Assembly (NCBI GenBank): GCA_029573725.1
Contig: JAKQDQ010000165.1
Coordinates: forward strand, 1 to 52,046
Reading direction: 5' to 3'
Length of the DNA stretch: 52,046 nt
DNA from: Verrucomicrobiota bacterium
Lineage (GTDB): Bacteria; Verrucomicrobiota; Verrucomicrobiia; Limisphaerales; JADLHS01
This document shows, piece after piece, positions 9,667 to 17,236 of this stretch. A program made the position numbers and the translations under genes. How positions within the stretch are numbered: the first letter of the stretch is position 1; each line of letters starts with the position of its first letter. A model generated the notes under the pieces. That model was not told the origin of the DNA. It searched no databases and saw only the letters and a program-made list of their open reading frames with translations.

Positions 9667-9979
9667 GTGAGCTTCGTCGTCATCACCTGTCCGTTGCCGG
9701 TGAAAAAATCACCGCTCGCACCATACCCCACAGGCAATCTTGGTTTGCGCGCCGGAGCGGTCAGGGTTTTCACCGGGCGCGGCGGTGAACTGGCGCAAGG
9801 ACTGGATGTCCGGCACGTGTTGCTGGTGACGGATGCGGGGATCGTGGCGGCCGGCCACGCGGCTCGCGCGCAACAGGCGTTGCGGGACGCCGGACTGCGC
9901 GTCACCACGTTCGACAAGGCGAAGGAAAATCCCACCACCAAATGCGTGGACGATTGCGTGGCGGTGGCCCGGGCGGCGG
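9667..9979 (+). pseudogene. 5' fragment of an iron-containing alcohol dehydrogenase
   Basis: Translation from GTG 9667 gives an Fe-ADH-like N-terminus: LLVTDAGIVAAGHAARAQQAL resembles the first Rossmann strand, and ENPTTKCVDDCVAVARAA matches the conserved ENPT segment. Homology stops just before the expected GGGS nucleotide-binding loop. From about 9972 on, another frame encodes transposase. All metal-binding residues (C-terminal half) are missing, so this is a dead remnant. The exact start is uncertain. Confidence 0.65.
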
Positions 9980-10543
9980 CGCCAACGATTCCGCCAATGG
10001 CGCGAACGCAAACCGTGCTTTGGTGTCATGGTGCAACTGGACGGCTCCCATCACGACTGGTTTGAGGGGCGACGGGGTCAATGCGTGCTGATGGTGATGG
10101 TGGACGATGCGACCAACCGGGTGTGGGCGCAATTTTTCGAGGCAGAAACGACGCACACCAGCTACGACGTGCTGGCAGGCTGGATCAGGAAATACGGGCG
10201 GCCCCAAAGCCTGTATGTGGATCGGGACAGCCTCTACTGTTGTGAAAACCTGGGGAGCATCGCCGAACAGCTCGCGGGCAAGGGGCCGCAAACGCAATTT
10301 GGCCGGGCGATGGCGCCACTGGGGGTGGAACTGATCCTGGCCCACAGCCCGCAAGCCAAAGGGCGGGTGGAACGGATGAACGGCGTGCTGCAAGACCGGC
10401 TGGTCAAAGCGCTGCGGCTGGCCGGGATCAACGCTCTGGCAAGCGCCAACCAGTATTTGCGCCAGAGCTATCTGCCGGACCACAACCGGAAGTTTTGCCA
10501 TCGCACTTGCCGCTTGCTCCACCCGGACCGCTGTTTAGTATGA
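9972..10543 (+). pseudogene. Truncated ISNCY-type DDE transposase remnant
   Basis: Frame 2 encodes an integrase-core segment beginning abruptly at RRRQRFRQWRERKPCFG and continuing MVQLDGSHHDWFEGR. The three acidic residues of a DDE core are visible: Asp in QLDGSHH, Asp in LYVDRDS, Glu in QAKGRVERMNG. The arrangement matches the ISNCY family (ISPlu15-like group). The N-terminal helix-turn-helix region is absent and the C-terminus degrades after YLPDHNRKF. No terminal inverted repeats or target duplication could be seen, so this is a fragment fused to the alcohol dehydrogenase remnant rather than an intact element. The sequence stays open upstream to 9833, but that part is shadow of the dehydrogenase. 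Confidence 0.75.
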
Positions 10544-10547
10544 GAGG

Positions 10548-11384
10548 GTGGACTGGTTTACCGGCAGCAACTCGGACCGGCATTTTTTTTTGCTGGCCGT
10601 GCTGGTCTATGGCGTGAGCATGGTTTATTCGGTGTTTTTATGGCGCAAAGGCTTCCGCGACGATGACCGCGTGAACTACCGCATTTTGCTGGTGGCGTTT
10701 GGCTTTCATACCATCGGAATGTTCAAGCGCGGTCTTGCCGTGCAGCAGTGCCCGGTGCATAACCTTTACGAAGCCACGGTTTTTTTCATGTGGACCATCA
10801 CGCTGGCGTATCTGCTCCTGGGCGCCCGGCCGCGGCTGCGCTATGTGGGGGCGTTTGCGGCGCCGCTGTTGTTCGGGCTGGGAGTTTTTGCGCTGATGCC
10901 CGCGCTCGACCCGCCGGCCAGCCGGCGTCTGGAGCTGGCGGGCAGTTTGCCGAGTTTGCATGCCGCCACCATCATGCTGGCCTACGGCGCCTTCGGCTTA
11001 AGCGCGGCCACGGGGGCGATGTTTCTCACCCAGTACCGCCAGCTGAAATTTGCGAAGTCCAGGGCGATGTTTTCATTTTTTCCGCCAATTGAGCGACTGG
11101 ACACAGTGGCGTTCCGGATGACGCTCGGTGGATTCATCCTCCTGACGATCGGACTGGTGACGGGCGATCTACTGCCGCGCCCGGAAGGGGTCAGTTATTG
11201 GAAGGACACCAAGGTTGTCTGGTCAGCCCTGCTCTGGTTGCTCTACGCGCTCCTGTTGCTGGGGCGGTTGCGTGAGTGGCTCAGCGGCCGCCGGTTCGCC
11301 TACGGTTTGATTGGCACGTTTGGTTTCCTGACGCTGACCTTTTGGGGCGCGAATTTGCTGTCGGTTTTGCATCACCAGCCATGA
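10548..11384 (+). CDS. HemX/CcsA-like cytochrome c assembly membrane protein
   Basis: A 278-residue polytopic membrane protein with about eight hydrophobic helices. It has the CcsA/HemX family pattern: HTIGMFKRGL in an early loop, PVHNLYEATVFFMW, SLHAATIMLAYGAFGLSAATGAM, and the late GLVTGDLLPR...YWKDTKVVWSALLW segment, where the tryptophan-rich signature is only partly kept. HemX-type members sit next to hemA and are thought to affect GluTR level or heme handling; CcsA proper delivers heme for cytochrome c maturation. The stop overlaps the hemA start (ATGA at 11381-11384), so the two are translationally coupled. GTG 10548 is the most upstream reasonable start, with GAGAGG placed unusually close. 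Confidence 0.82.
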   Translation: MDWFTGSNSDRHFFLLAVLVYGVSMVYSVFLWRKGFRDDDRVNYRILLVAFGFHTIGMFKRGLAVQQCPVHNLYEATVFFMWTITLAYLLLGARPRLRYVGAFAAPLLFGLGVFALMPALDPPASRRLELAGSLPSLHAATIMLAYGAFGLSAATGAMFLTQYRQLKFAKSRAMFSFFPPIERLDTVAFRMTLGGFILLTIGLVTGDLLPRPEGVSYWKDTKVVWSALLWLLYALLLLGRLREWLSGRRFAYGLIGTFGFLTLTFWGANLLSVLHHQP

Positions 11385-12442
11385 GCATCGTTGTCGCCGG
11401 CCTCAACCATCGCACGTCGTCCGTGGAATTACGCGAGCGGTTTGCGTTTGCGCCCGCACGGATCCCGGAGGCCTTGCAGCAATTGCGCGCCGCGGGGCTG
11501 GCTGAGGAGGGGGTCATTCTTTCCACCTGCAACCGGGTGGAGCTGTACCTCTCCACCCCGCTCGCGCCGGAGCAAGCCGGCGCCGCGTTGAACCGATTCC
11601 TCAGCGCCGCCCAGGCGCAGCCGCCGCTGGCCCGCCACGAGTTTTACACCCTCGCCGAGCCGCAGAGCATTTATCATCTGTTCAAGGTGGCGTGCGGATT
11701 GGATTCGATGGTGCTGGGCGAGACCGAAATCTTCGGCCAGCTCAAAAAAGCGTATGAACTCGCATTGCACGGCGGGTTCACCGGCGCGCGGCTGAACCGG
11801 ATTTTCCAACGCGCCTTCCACGTGGCCAAACATGTTCGCACGGCCACGAACATCCAGCGCGGCAGCATTTCCGTCGCCTCGGTGGCGGTGGAACTGGCGG
11901 AGAAGATTTTCAACCATCTGCGGACGCACGAAGTGCTGGTGCTCGGGGCGGGCGATACGAGTGAAAAAACCGCGCGGGCGCTGATTTCCCGTGGCGCGAA
12001 GGGCATTGTCGTTGCGGGGCGCTCGTTTGAGCGGGCGGCGGCGCTGGCCGCCGAACTGGGCGGGCGGGCGGTTTCGTTCGATTCGTGGGTGGAGGAATTT
12101 GAGCACATTGACATCGCGATCAGCAGCACGGCGGCGCCGCATTTCATCCTGGATCGCGCCCGGCTCGAACCGTTGATGAAACGCCGCCGGCATCGTCCGT
12201 TGCTGTTGATTGACATTGCCGTGCCGCGGGACATTGATCCGGTGGTGGATCAGATGGACAATGTTTACCTGTACAACGTGGACGATTTGCAGCACATCGC
12301 CAACGATTATCTGGAGCAGCGCAAGGAGGAGATGGCGCGTTGCGAAGCGATCATCCGGGAAAAGGCCGGGGTCTTGTTGACGGTCCCCGCGCTGCACCAC
12401 GGGTCGCAGACCGGTGTGCCTGAATTGCGTTGCTCCGGCTGA
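11381..12442 (+). CDS. hemA: Glutamyl-tRNA reductase, short form
   Basis: Catalyses NADPH-dependent reduction of glutamyl-tRNA to glutamate-1-semialdehyde, the first committed step of C5-pathway tetrapyrrole synthesis. The catalytic Cys50 lies in STCNRVELYL. GLDSMVLGETEIFGQLKKAY is the family signature, and VLGAGDTSEKTA (about residue 186) is the NADPH-binding loop. The protein is 353 residues against roughly 420-450 for typical GluTR: it ends soon after MARCEAIIREKAG, so most of the C-terminal dimerisation helices are missing. It overlaps the HemX-like gene upstream by four bases, and hemC begins one base after its stop, so a heme operon is clear. Confidence 0.93.
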   Translation: MSIVVAGLNHRTSSVELRERFAFAPARIPEALQQLRAAGLAEEGVILSTCNRVELYLSTPLAPEQAGAALNRFLSAAQAQPPLARHEFYTLAEPQSIYHLFKVACGLDSMVLGETEIFGQLKKAYELALHGGFTGARLNRIFQRAFHVAKHVRTATNIQRGSISVASVAVELAEKIFNHLRTHEVLVLGAGDTSEKTARALISRGAKGIVVAGRSFERAAALAAELGGRAVSFDSWVEEFEHIDIAISSTAAPHFILDRARLEPLMKRRRHRPLLLIDIAVPRDIDPVVDQMDNVYLYNVDDLQHIANDYLEQRKEEMARCEAIIREKAGVLLTVPALHHGSQTGVPELRCSG

Positions 12443-12443
12443 C

Positions 12444-13415
12444 ATGACTGCGTCCGCTCCCATTGTGCTGGCCACGCGCGGCAGTCCGCTGGCCCTGGCG
12501 CAAAGTCACCTGGTCCTGGCGCAGTGCCGCGCCCTCCATCCTGACCAGCCGTTCGCCATCAAGGTGATCAAGACCACCGGCGATAAATTGCAAACCGCCT
12601 CCCTGAGCAAAACCGGTCCGGGTTTGCCCAAGGGGTTGTTCACCAAGGAACTCGAAGTCGCGCTGCTGGAAGGCGCCGCGGACATGGCCATTCATAGCTT
12701 GAAGGATTTACCCACGGAATTGCCCGCCGGGCTCGTGCTGGGCGCGACTCCGCCCCGTGCCGACGTGCGGGATGTGTTGATTTACCGGACCGGGACAACA
12801 GGGGAAGGAGCGGCGGCTGGTTCGCCTGTCGGGCTGGCGCGCCTGCGTCCCGGTGCCGTGGTGGGCAGCAGCAGCACACGCCGGCGGGCACAATTACTTC
12901 TGGCGCGTCCCGATCTGGAGATTACGGAGATCCGAGGCAACGTCGCCACGCGGCTGGCCAAGGTGGCCCGCGCGGATGGGCCGGAGGCCACCCTGCTTGC
13001 GCTGGCGGGATTGAGGCGCTTGGATTATCAAATCGTGTCCGAGGGGAGATTGGCCGGCGCTGCGGTGCCGGCCAATGTGCGCGCGGTGATCCTGGAGCCG
13101 ACGGTGATGCTGCCGTGTGCAGGGCAGGGCGCAATTGGCATTGAAATTCGCGCCAATGACCGGCGGTTGACGCAGTTGTGTGCGCGGTTGAATCACCGGT
13201 CCACGTTCCAGGCGGTAACCGCCGAACGGGCTTTTCTGCGGGGCATGGGAGGTGGCTGCCAGAGTCCGGTGGCGGCCTGTGCGGAAGTGATCGGTGACGA
13301 AATTTTTCTGCGCGCTCTTTCATTTCAGCACGGTCCCGCTCGGCGAGCCGAGGGCCAACGTCCACTCGCTGAGGCGGCGGCGTTGGGGGAAGCATTGGCC
13401 GCTCAATTGCGTTGA
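12444..13415 (+). CDS. hemC: Hydroxymethylbilane synthase (porphobilinogen deaminase)
   Basis: Polymerises four porphobilinogen units to hydroxymethylbilane. Visible family features: the N-terminal ATRGSPLALAQ, catalytic Asp88 in SLKDLP, the arginine-rich SSSTRRRAQL substrate site, IRGNVATRL, and the dipyrromethane-cofactor Cys272 in GGGCQSPVA. The protein has 323 residues, near normal, with a small glycine/alanine-rich insertion at about 115-128. ATG 12444 follows the hemA stop by one base, so the pair is translated together. No uroporphyrinogen III synthase gene follows in the window. Confidence 0.96.
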   Translation: MTASAPIVLATRGSPLALAQSHLVLAQCRALHPDQPFAIKVIKTTGDKLQTASLSKTGPGLPKGLFTKELEVALLEGAADMAIHSLKDLPTELPAGLVLGATPPRADVRDVLIYRTGTTGEGAAAGSPVGLARLRPGAVVGSSSTRRRAQLLLARPDLEITEIRGNVATRLAKVARADGPEATLLALAGLRRLDYQIVSEGRLAGAAVPANVRAVILEPTVMLPCAGQGAIGIEIRANDRRLTQLCARLNHRSTFQAVTAERAFLRGMGGGCQSPVAACAEVIGDEIFLRALSFQHGPARRAEGQRPLAEAAALGEALAAQLR

Positions 13416-13594
13416 GGTAAACGTTGCGGGGCCGCGCCGCGGAGCGAGTCTGCAAATGGCGGGAGCGGGAGTTGTGAATCAAAATGGCTTGTCAAATCGG
13501 GGGCGCGAGTGTTAGATGCCGCACCAATGTTCTGTTGCGCGTTGACGGGAATTCATTTGAATGCCGGTCTTAACCGTTTAACCTCAATGACTCT

Positions 13595-14593
13595 ATGAAA
13601 AGGAATCTCTTCGCAATTCTTGGCGGTTCAGTTTTGTTGGCGCTGCCGATCCCGCTGCGCGCTCAAGGCGATCTACCAGCTGTGATCGTTGCGCCGTTCA
13701 GTGGTGACGTCGCGCATATTCAATATTGGCAACCCGCAGTGGGGCAGGGATTGGCGGAAATGCTCATTACCGAGTTGGGGCGGATCAATAAATTTACGGT
13801 GCTGGAAACGAGCGAGTTGGGGACCTTGAAGGACGAGATCAAGATGGGGCAGGACGGTTGGGTGGATGCCTCGGAAGCCGTCGAGAAGGGCGGGTTTGCG
13901 GCCGCCGATTTCATGTTCACTGGCAAGGTTACCCGGTTCGGCAACAAGGAATCCAAAATTGGACTGGGCGGATTTGTTCCGGGCAGCCTGGGTAAGCTGG
14001 GAACGAAAGTGACCACGGCGGACGTGCGCATTGACTGGCGACTCGTGGATGCGGCGAATCGCAAGATCATCAAGACGGGTTCTTCCACTGCCTCGGAGAA
14101 GGGGGTGGGTTTTGACGTGGGCGTCAACGTGGGCGGGCGCGGCGGCAACATCGGATTCGACAACAAGGAATTTATGGAGAGCGCGCTGGGCAAGGCAACC
14201 GTCAAGGCCTTGGCGCAGATCATTGATGAAGTGAGGCCGGTGCCGCTGCCGGAGTCGGGGCGCCACAAGCAAAAAGCAACCGCCGCCAACCAGCAAGTTG
14301 CCGCCACCGCCGCTGCAGCGGCCGCATTGCGAAGCACTCCCGGCAAGGTTCTGGCCGCTCCGAGCAATCAGGCCATTATTATTTCGCTCGGCACCCAGCA
14401 CGGTTTCAAGGATGGGGACAAGTTGAATCTTTTTGCCACCGAGGACGTGAAGGACGATCAGGGCAATGTTGTGTTCACCGATGAAAAGCTGGTGGGTGAA
14501 ATCACGATTCAGGCGGCGCAAGCGGAACGCAGTCGCGCAACCTATGAAGGGGGCTTGACGATTAAAGCCGGTTGGACGGTTAAAGCCAAGTGA
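13595..14593 (+). CDS. CsgG/HfaB-family secreted protein
   Basis: A 332-residue protein with a cleavable signal peptide ending near ALPIPLRAQG and no lipobox Cys. The body matches the CsgG/HfaB pattern: VAPFSGD, GQGLAEMLITELGRINKFTVLETSEL, AADFMFTGKVTRFG, TADVRIDWRLVDAANRKIIKTGSS, and a late ALGKATVKALAQIIDEV helix. CsgG proteins form outer-membrane pores for curli; many distant members are simply periplasmic or outer-membrane-associated with unknown role. An alanine-rich linker (about 235-250) leads to a C-terminal domain of about 80 residues (VLAAPSNQAIIISLGTQHGFKDGD) that resembles a small beta domain. It follows hemC by 179 bp and appears to be its own transcription unit. No curli subunit gene is nearby. 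Confidence 0.75.
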   Translation: MKRNLFAILGGSVLLALPIPLRAQGDLPAVIVAPFSGDVAHIQYWQPAVGQGLAEMLITELGRINKFTVLETSELGTLKDEIKMGQDGWVDASEAVEKGGFAAADFMFTGKVTRFGNKESKIGLGGFVPGSLGKLGTKVTTADVRIDWRLVDAANRKIIKTGSSTASEKGVGFDVGVNVGGRGGNIGFDNKEFMESALGKATVKALAQIIDEVRPVPLPESGRHKQKATAANQQVAATAAAAAALRSTPGKVLAAPSNQAIIISLGTQHGFKDGDKLNLFATEDVKDDQGNVVFTDEKLVGEITIQAAQAERSRATYEGGLTIKAGWTVKAK

Positions 14594-14720
14594 ACCCGGC
14601 CCGGCTGGCTCGTGGACGGTGACGGGCAAAGCATCGGGCGGAGGCTGTACTGGATGAGGCAGAAATTTATTTGGCAGTTAAACCCGGACATTAAAGCGCG
14701 GGGTTCGCCGCAAAAAACAA

Positions 14721-15869
14721 ATGAGATATTATCAATTGATGACGCAGCGGTGCCGCCGCGGGCTGCTCCAAACCGGTTTGATCTGGCTTGCGGGACTGGC
14801 TTTCCCCCTGTCCGCCGAGCCGATTCACCACATCACCATTGATGGCGACTTTTCCGATTGGGCCGGGGTTCCGTCTCATTATGATCCGGTGGCCGGCCCC
14901 GGGGTTTTGCATCATGGCATTCCGGACACGCACGATACGGATCACAAATTGCCCGGCGACATTCCAGCTTACGTGGCGCATCCCGACGTGGATCTGGTTG
15001 AGTTTAAATTCACTCATGATCAATCCAATCTGTATGCGTATTTTCGCGCCACGGGCGTGATTGGCCGCGGATCACCGGAGAAGGGCCGTTATTACGTGAT
15101 TGTGACTCTCGACGTGGACAACAACGAAACGACGGGTTACGCGCTCAACGAAGGCGGCTATTATCCCACCAGCTCCGGGTACGACATGAACATGGAGGTG
15201 GAATATTATCGGGATCAGTACAATACCGGCCACTACCTGAATCACGGCGCGCGCAACCAGGCGGAATTGGACGCCGCGATCCAGGACCAGACCAACGGCA
15301 TTGTGCGGATTCTGCCCGGTTCGTACAAATATTACTCGCAATGGGTTTGGTTTGATTCCAGTTCCGAGGGCGATTTCCACCTGCCGCCCCCGGATGCTGA
15401 TTCCAGCATCACTTTCGTGGCCGATAAAGGCCCGGTCTATCAAGGCATCATTCACATCGCGCACTCGGCGGACGGACATGAAGTGGAAATGGTGGCGCCG
15501 TTCCGCGGTTTCATGCGGGATGCTTCGGGCGAGCCCATCGTCAAACTGGGAAAGACCCTCAAGCTTTCCTTTTCGTTGGAAGCCAGCGGTGAGCTGGCGC
15601 CCGGAGGGGAGTGGGCATCAGACACCGGGGACCCGATTGTTGGCTATTATCTTAGTCCGTTTACAAAACCGAATCTGCAAATCGCTCCCTCGCTCCAGGA
15701 TCACCATGTTGTGCTGTCTTGGGACAGTGGCGCGCGGGGCATGGTCCTCAAGCAAACCCTCACTCTGACTGATCCGGATTGGCAGGTCGTGAACGGTTCG
15801 CAAATCACGAATCGAATTGAATTGCCGGCGACCGCCGCCAGCGCGTTCTTCCGCTTGGAAGAGCCTTGA
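14721..15869 (+). CDS. Secreted protein of unknown function with CBM9/DOMON-like core
   Basis: A 382-residue protein with an N-terminal signal (LLQTGLIWLAGLAFPLSA). Just after it, HHITIDGDFSDWAGVPS is the start pattern of CBM9/DOMON-like beta-sandwiches, followed by LVEFKFTHDQSNLYAYFRATG and VTLDVDNNETTGYA. The last about 60 residues (HVVLSWDSGARGMVLKQTLTL to AASAFFRLEEP) match the short C-terminal beta module seen on many secreted verrucomicrobial proteins. Function is unknown; extracellular carbohydrate or heme binding are possibilities the core fold allows. The gene converges on the sugar isomerase gene with 40 bp between the two stops. Confidence 0.7.
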   Translation: MRYYQLMTQRCRRGLLQTGLIWLAGLAFPLSAEPIHHITIDGDFSDWAGVPSHYDPVAGPGVLHHGIPDTHDTDHKLPGDIPAYVAHPDVDLVEFKFTHDQSNLYAYFRATGVIGRGSPEKGRYYVIVTLDVDNNETTGYALNEGGYYPTSSGYDMNMEVEYYRDQYNTGHYLNHGARNQAELDAAIQDQTNGIVRILPGSYKYYSQWVWFDSSSEGDFHLPPPDADSSITFVADKGPVYQGIIHIAHSADGHEVEMVAPFRGFMRDASGEPIVKLGKTLKLSFSLEASGELAPGGEWASDTGDPIVGYYLSPFTKPNLQIAPSLQDHHVVLSWDSGARGMVLKQTLTLTDPDWQVVNGSQITNRIELPATAASAFFRLEEP

Positions 15870-15881
15870 GTGTCGCCTCCT

Positions 15882-15897
15882 TCCGCCACCGGGCGGA
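15882..15897. terminator. Stem-loop between convergent genes
   Basis: TCCGCC-ACCG-GGCGGA is a perfect 6-bp stem with a 4-nt loop, lying between the stops at 15869 (plus) and 15910 (minus). There is no T-run on either side, so it is only a candidate bidirectional terminator. Confidence 0.35.
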
Positions 15898-15909
15898 GCG
15901 AGCCGTCAT

Positions 15910-16860
15910 TCATTCCCCGGCAATGATCAAATCCAGTCGCCGGTTGAACTCGTTAAGTTCCAAACCGTGATCTTCAATGGTCGCCCAGCCGTCGTAACCC
16001 GCCTGATCCAGCGCCCGGCGCACGGCAGGCCAGTCAATGCTGCCGTCGCGTGGGTGGACAAACTTGCCGCCGCGCCCATCTGGATTCAGTTTGAAATCCT
16101 TGACGTGCAGTTTCACGATCAAGGAGCCGAGCGTTTTGATCCAATCCTGGGGCGGCGCATATTTTACGTGATTGCCAATGTCGAAGTAGGATCGCACCCA
16201 TGGACTGGCAAAGGAGGCGATGAAGTGCCGGTAGAGCGCAGGTTGCACCCATAAGTTGTTCCAGACATTTTCCAGGCCAATGACCACCTGCAATTCCTCC
16301 GCCAGCGGAATCAATTTTTCCACCGCCCGTCGCGACCGGTCCGTGGCACGATTTTGCGCCTGCAGATAGGCGGCGAACGGGGCATTGTCACCCGACACCA
16401 CCCGTGTCACGTGACCGGAATGTTCGTCAAAGGCGATCTCGAACTCCCACGGTTCGGGCATGGGCACATCTTTCACGCGGCAGGGCACGACCAGAATGGC
16501 ATCGGCGCCGTATGCCTTCGCCGCACGCAACGCCGCCCGTACTTTGTCCAATGAATCCTCGACCTGGCGGGCGTCCTCGCTGTTGAATTCCATCCAGCCT
16601 CGCAGCACCGAATGGATTCGCATGCCGAGCTGATCTGCGACCGCGCGCGCTTGAGCGGCTTCGGCCTCCGAACCCACGTAATTCGTCTCCACGCCGTCGA
16701 AGCCTGCAAGCTTCAAAGGTTCCAGCACGGCTTCCGTGACTTCCTTGACGATCATGGCTTTGCGGATCCGGCCTTTAAAATTTGCCGCAGCAACGGGCCA
16801 GCCGGATGCCAGGGTCAGCACACCTGCCGTGGTGGCCGCAACGAATTGGCGACGGTTCAT
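15910..16860 (-). CDS. Exported sugar phosphate isomerase/epimerase (TIM barrel)
   Basis: A 316-residue protein starting MNRRQFVAATTAGVLTLASG, a Tat-like or twin-arginine-related export signal of the kind found on many Planctomycetes/Verrucomicrobia xylose-isomerase-like proteins. The body has the AP-endonuclease-2 type TIM barrel pattern: GFDGVETNYVGSEAEA, QLGMRIHSVL, GADAILVVPC, VVIGLENVWNN, VRSYFDIGNHVKY, IVKLHVKDFKLN, GSIDWPAVRRALDQAGYDGWATIE. The metal ligands expected on strand ends (Glu in GLEN, Asp in YFDIGN, His in LHVKD, Glu in TIED) are visible. It probably acts on a sugar or sugar acid in the periplasm; the substrate cannot be told. The frame is open upstream to 16992, but ATG 16860 gives the signal peptide. 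Confidence 0.85.
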   Translation of the reverse strand: MNRRQFVAATTAGVLTLASGWPVAAANFKGRIRKAMIVKEVTEAVLEPLKLAGFDGVETNYVGSEAEAAQARAVADQLGMRIHSVLRGWMEFNSEDARQVEDSLDKVRAALRAAKAYGADAILVVPCRVKDVPMPEPWEFEIAFDEHSGHVTRVVSGDNAPFAAYLQAQNRATDRSRRAVEKLIPLAEELQVVIGLENVWNNLWVQPALYRHFIASFASPWVRSYFDIGNHVKYAPPQDWIKTLGSLIVKLHVKDFKLNPDGRGGKFVHPRDGSIDWPAVRRALDQAGYDGWATIEDHGLELNEFNRRLDLIIAGE

Positions 16861-17236
16861 GCCGGGGAGGATGCGCCGCGGTGCGGCGCGGTGCAAGCGA
16901 TTTGCGGACAGCCACGTCTGGAGGAGGGACAAGGGGAGACCGTTGGCGGGGTGTCGGTCGGCAGGCCGGGGGAGGTTTTGGATTGCCGCCAACCCGGGGG
17001 CAACCCTTCATTCCTCCCGGGATTTCGACGGCCGATTGGCGGCGGGGGACACGGGCGATCCGGCACTGGTTTTGCTTGGAGAATAACGGGTGAAATGAGC
17101 CGAGGTAAACCTTTTCTAATAAGAGCGGAACGGATGCGGTTTGGTTACTTCAATTTCGCAACCCCTGCCCGATTAACATTTCCAAACTTCAGCCCGTTGG
17201 TCATACTGGCGGGCGACGGTTGATATTCGCTTGTAT

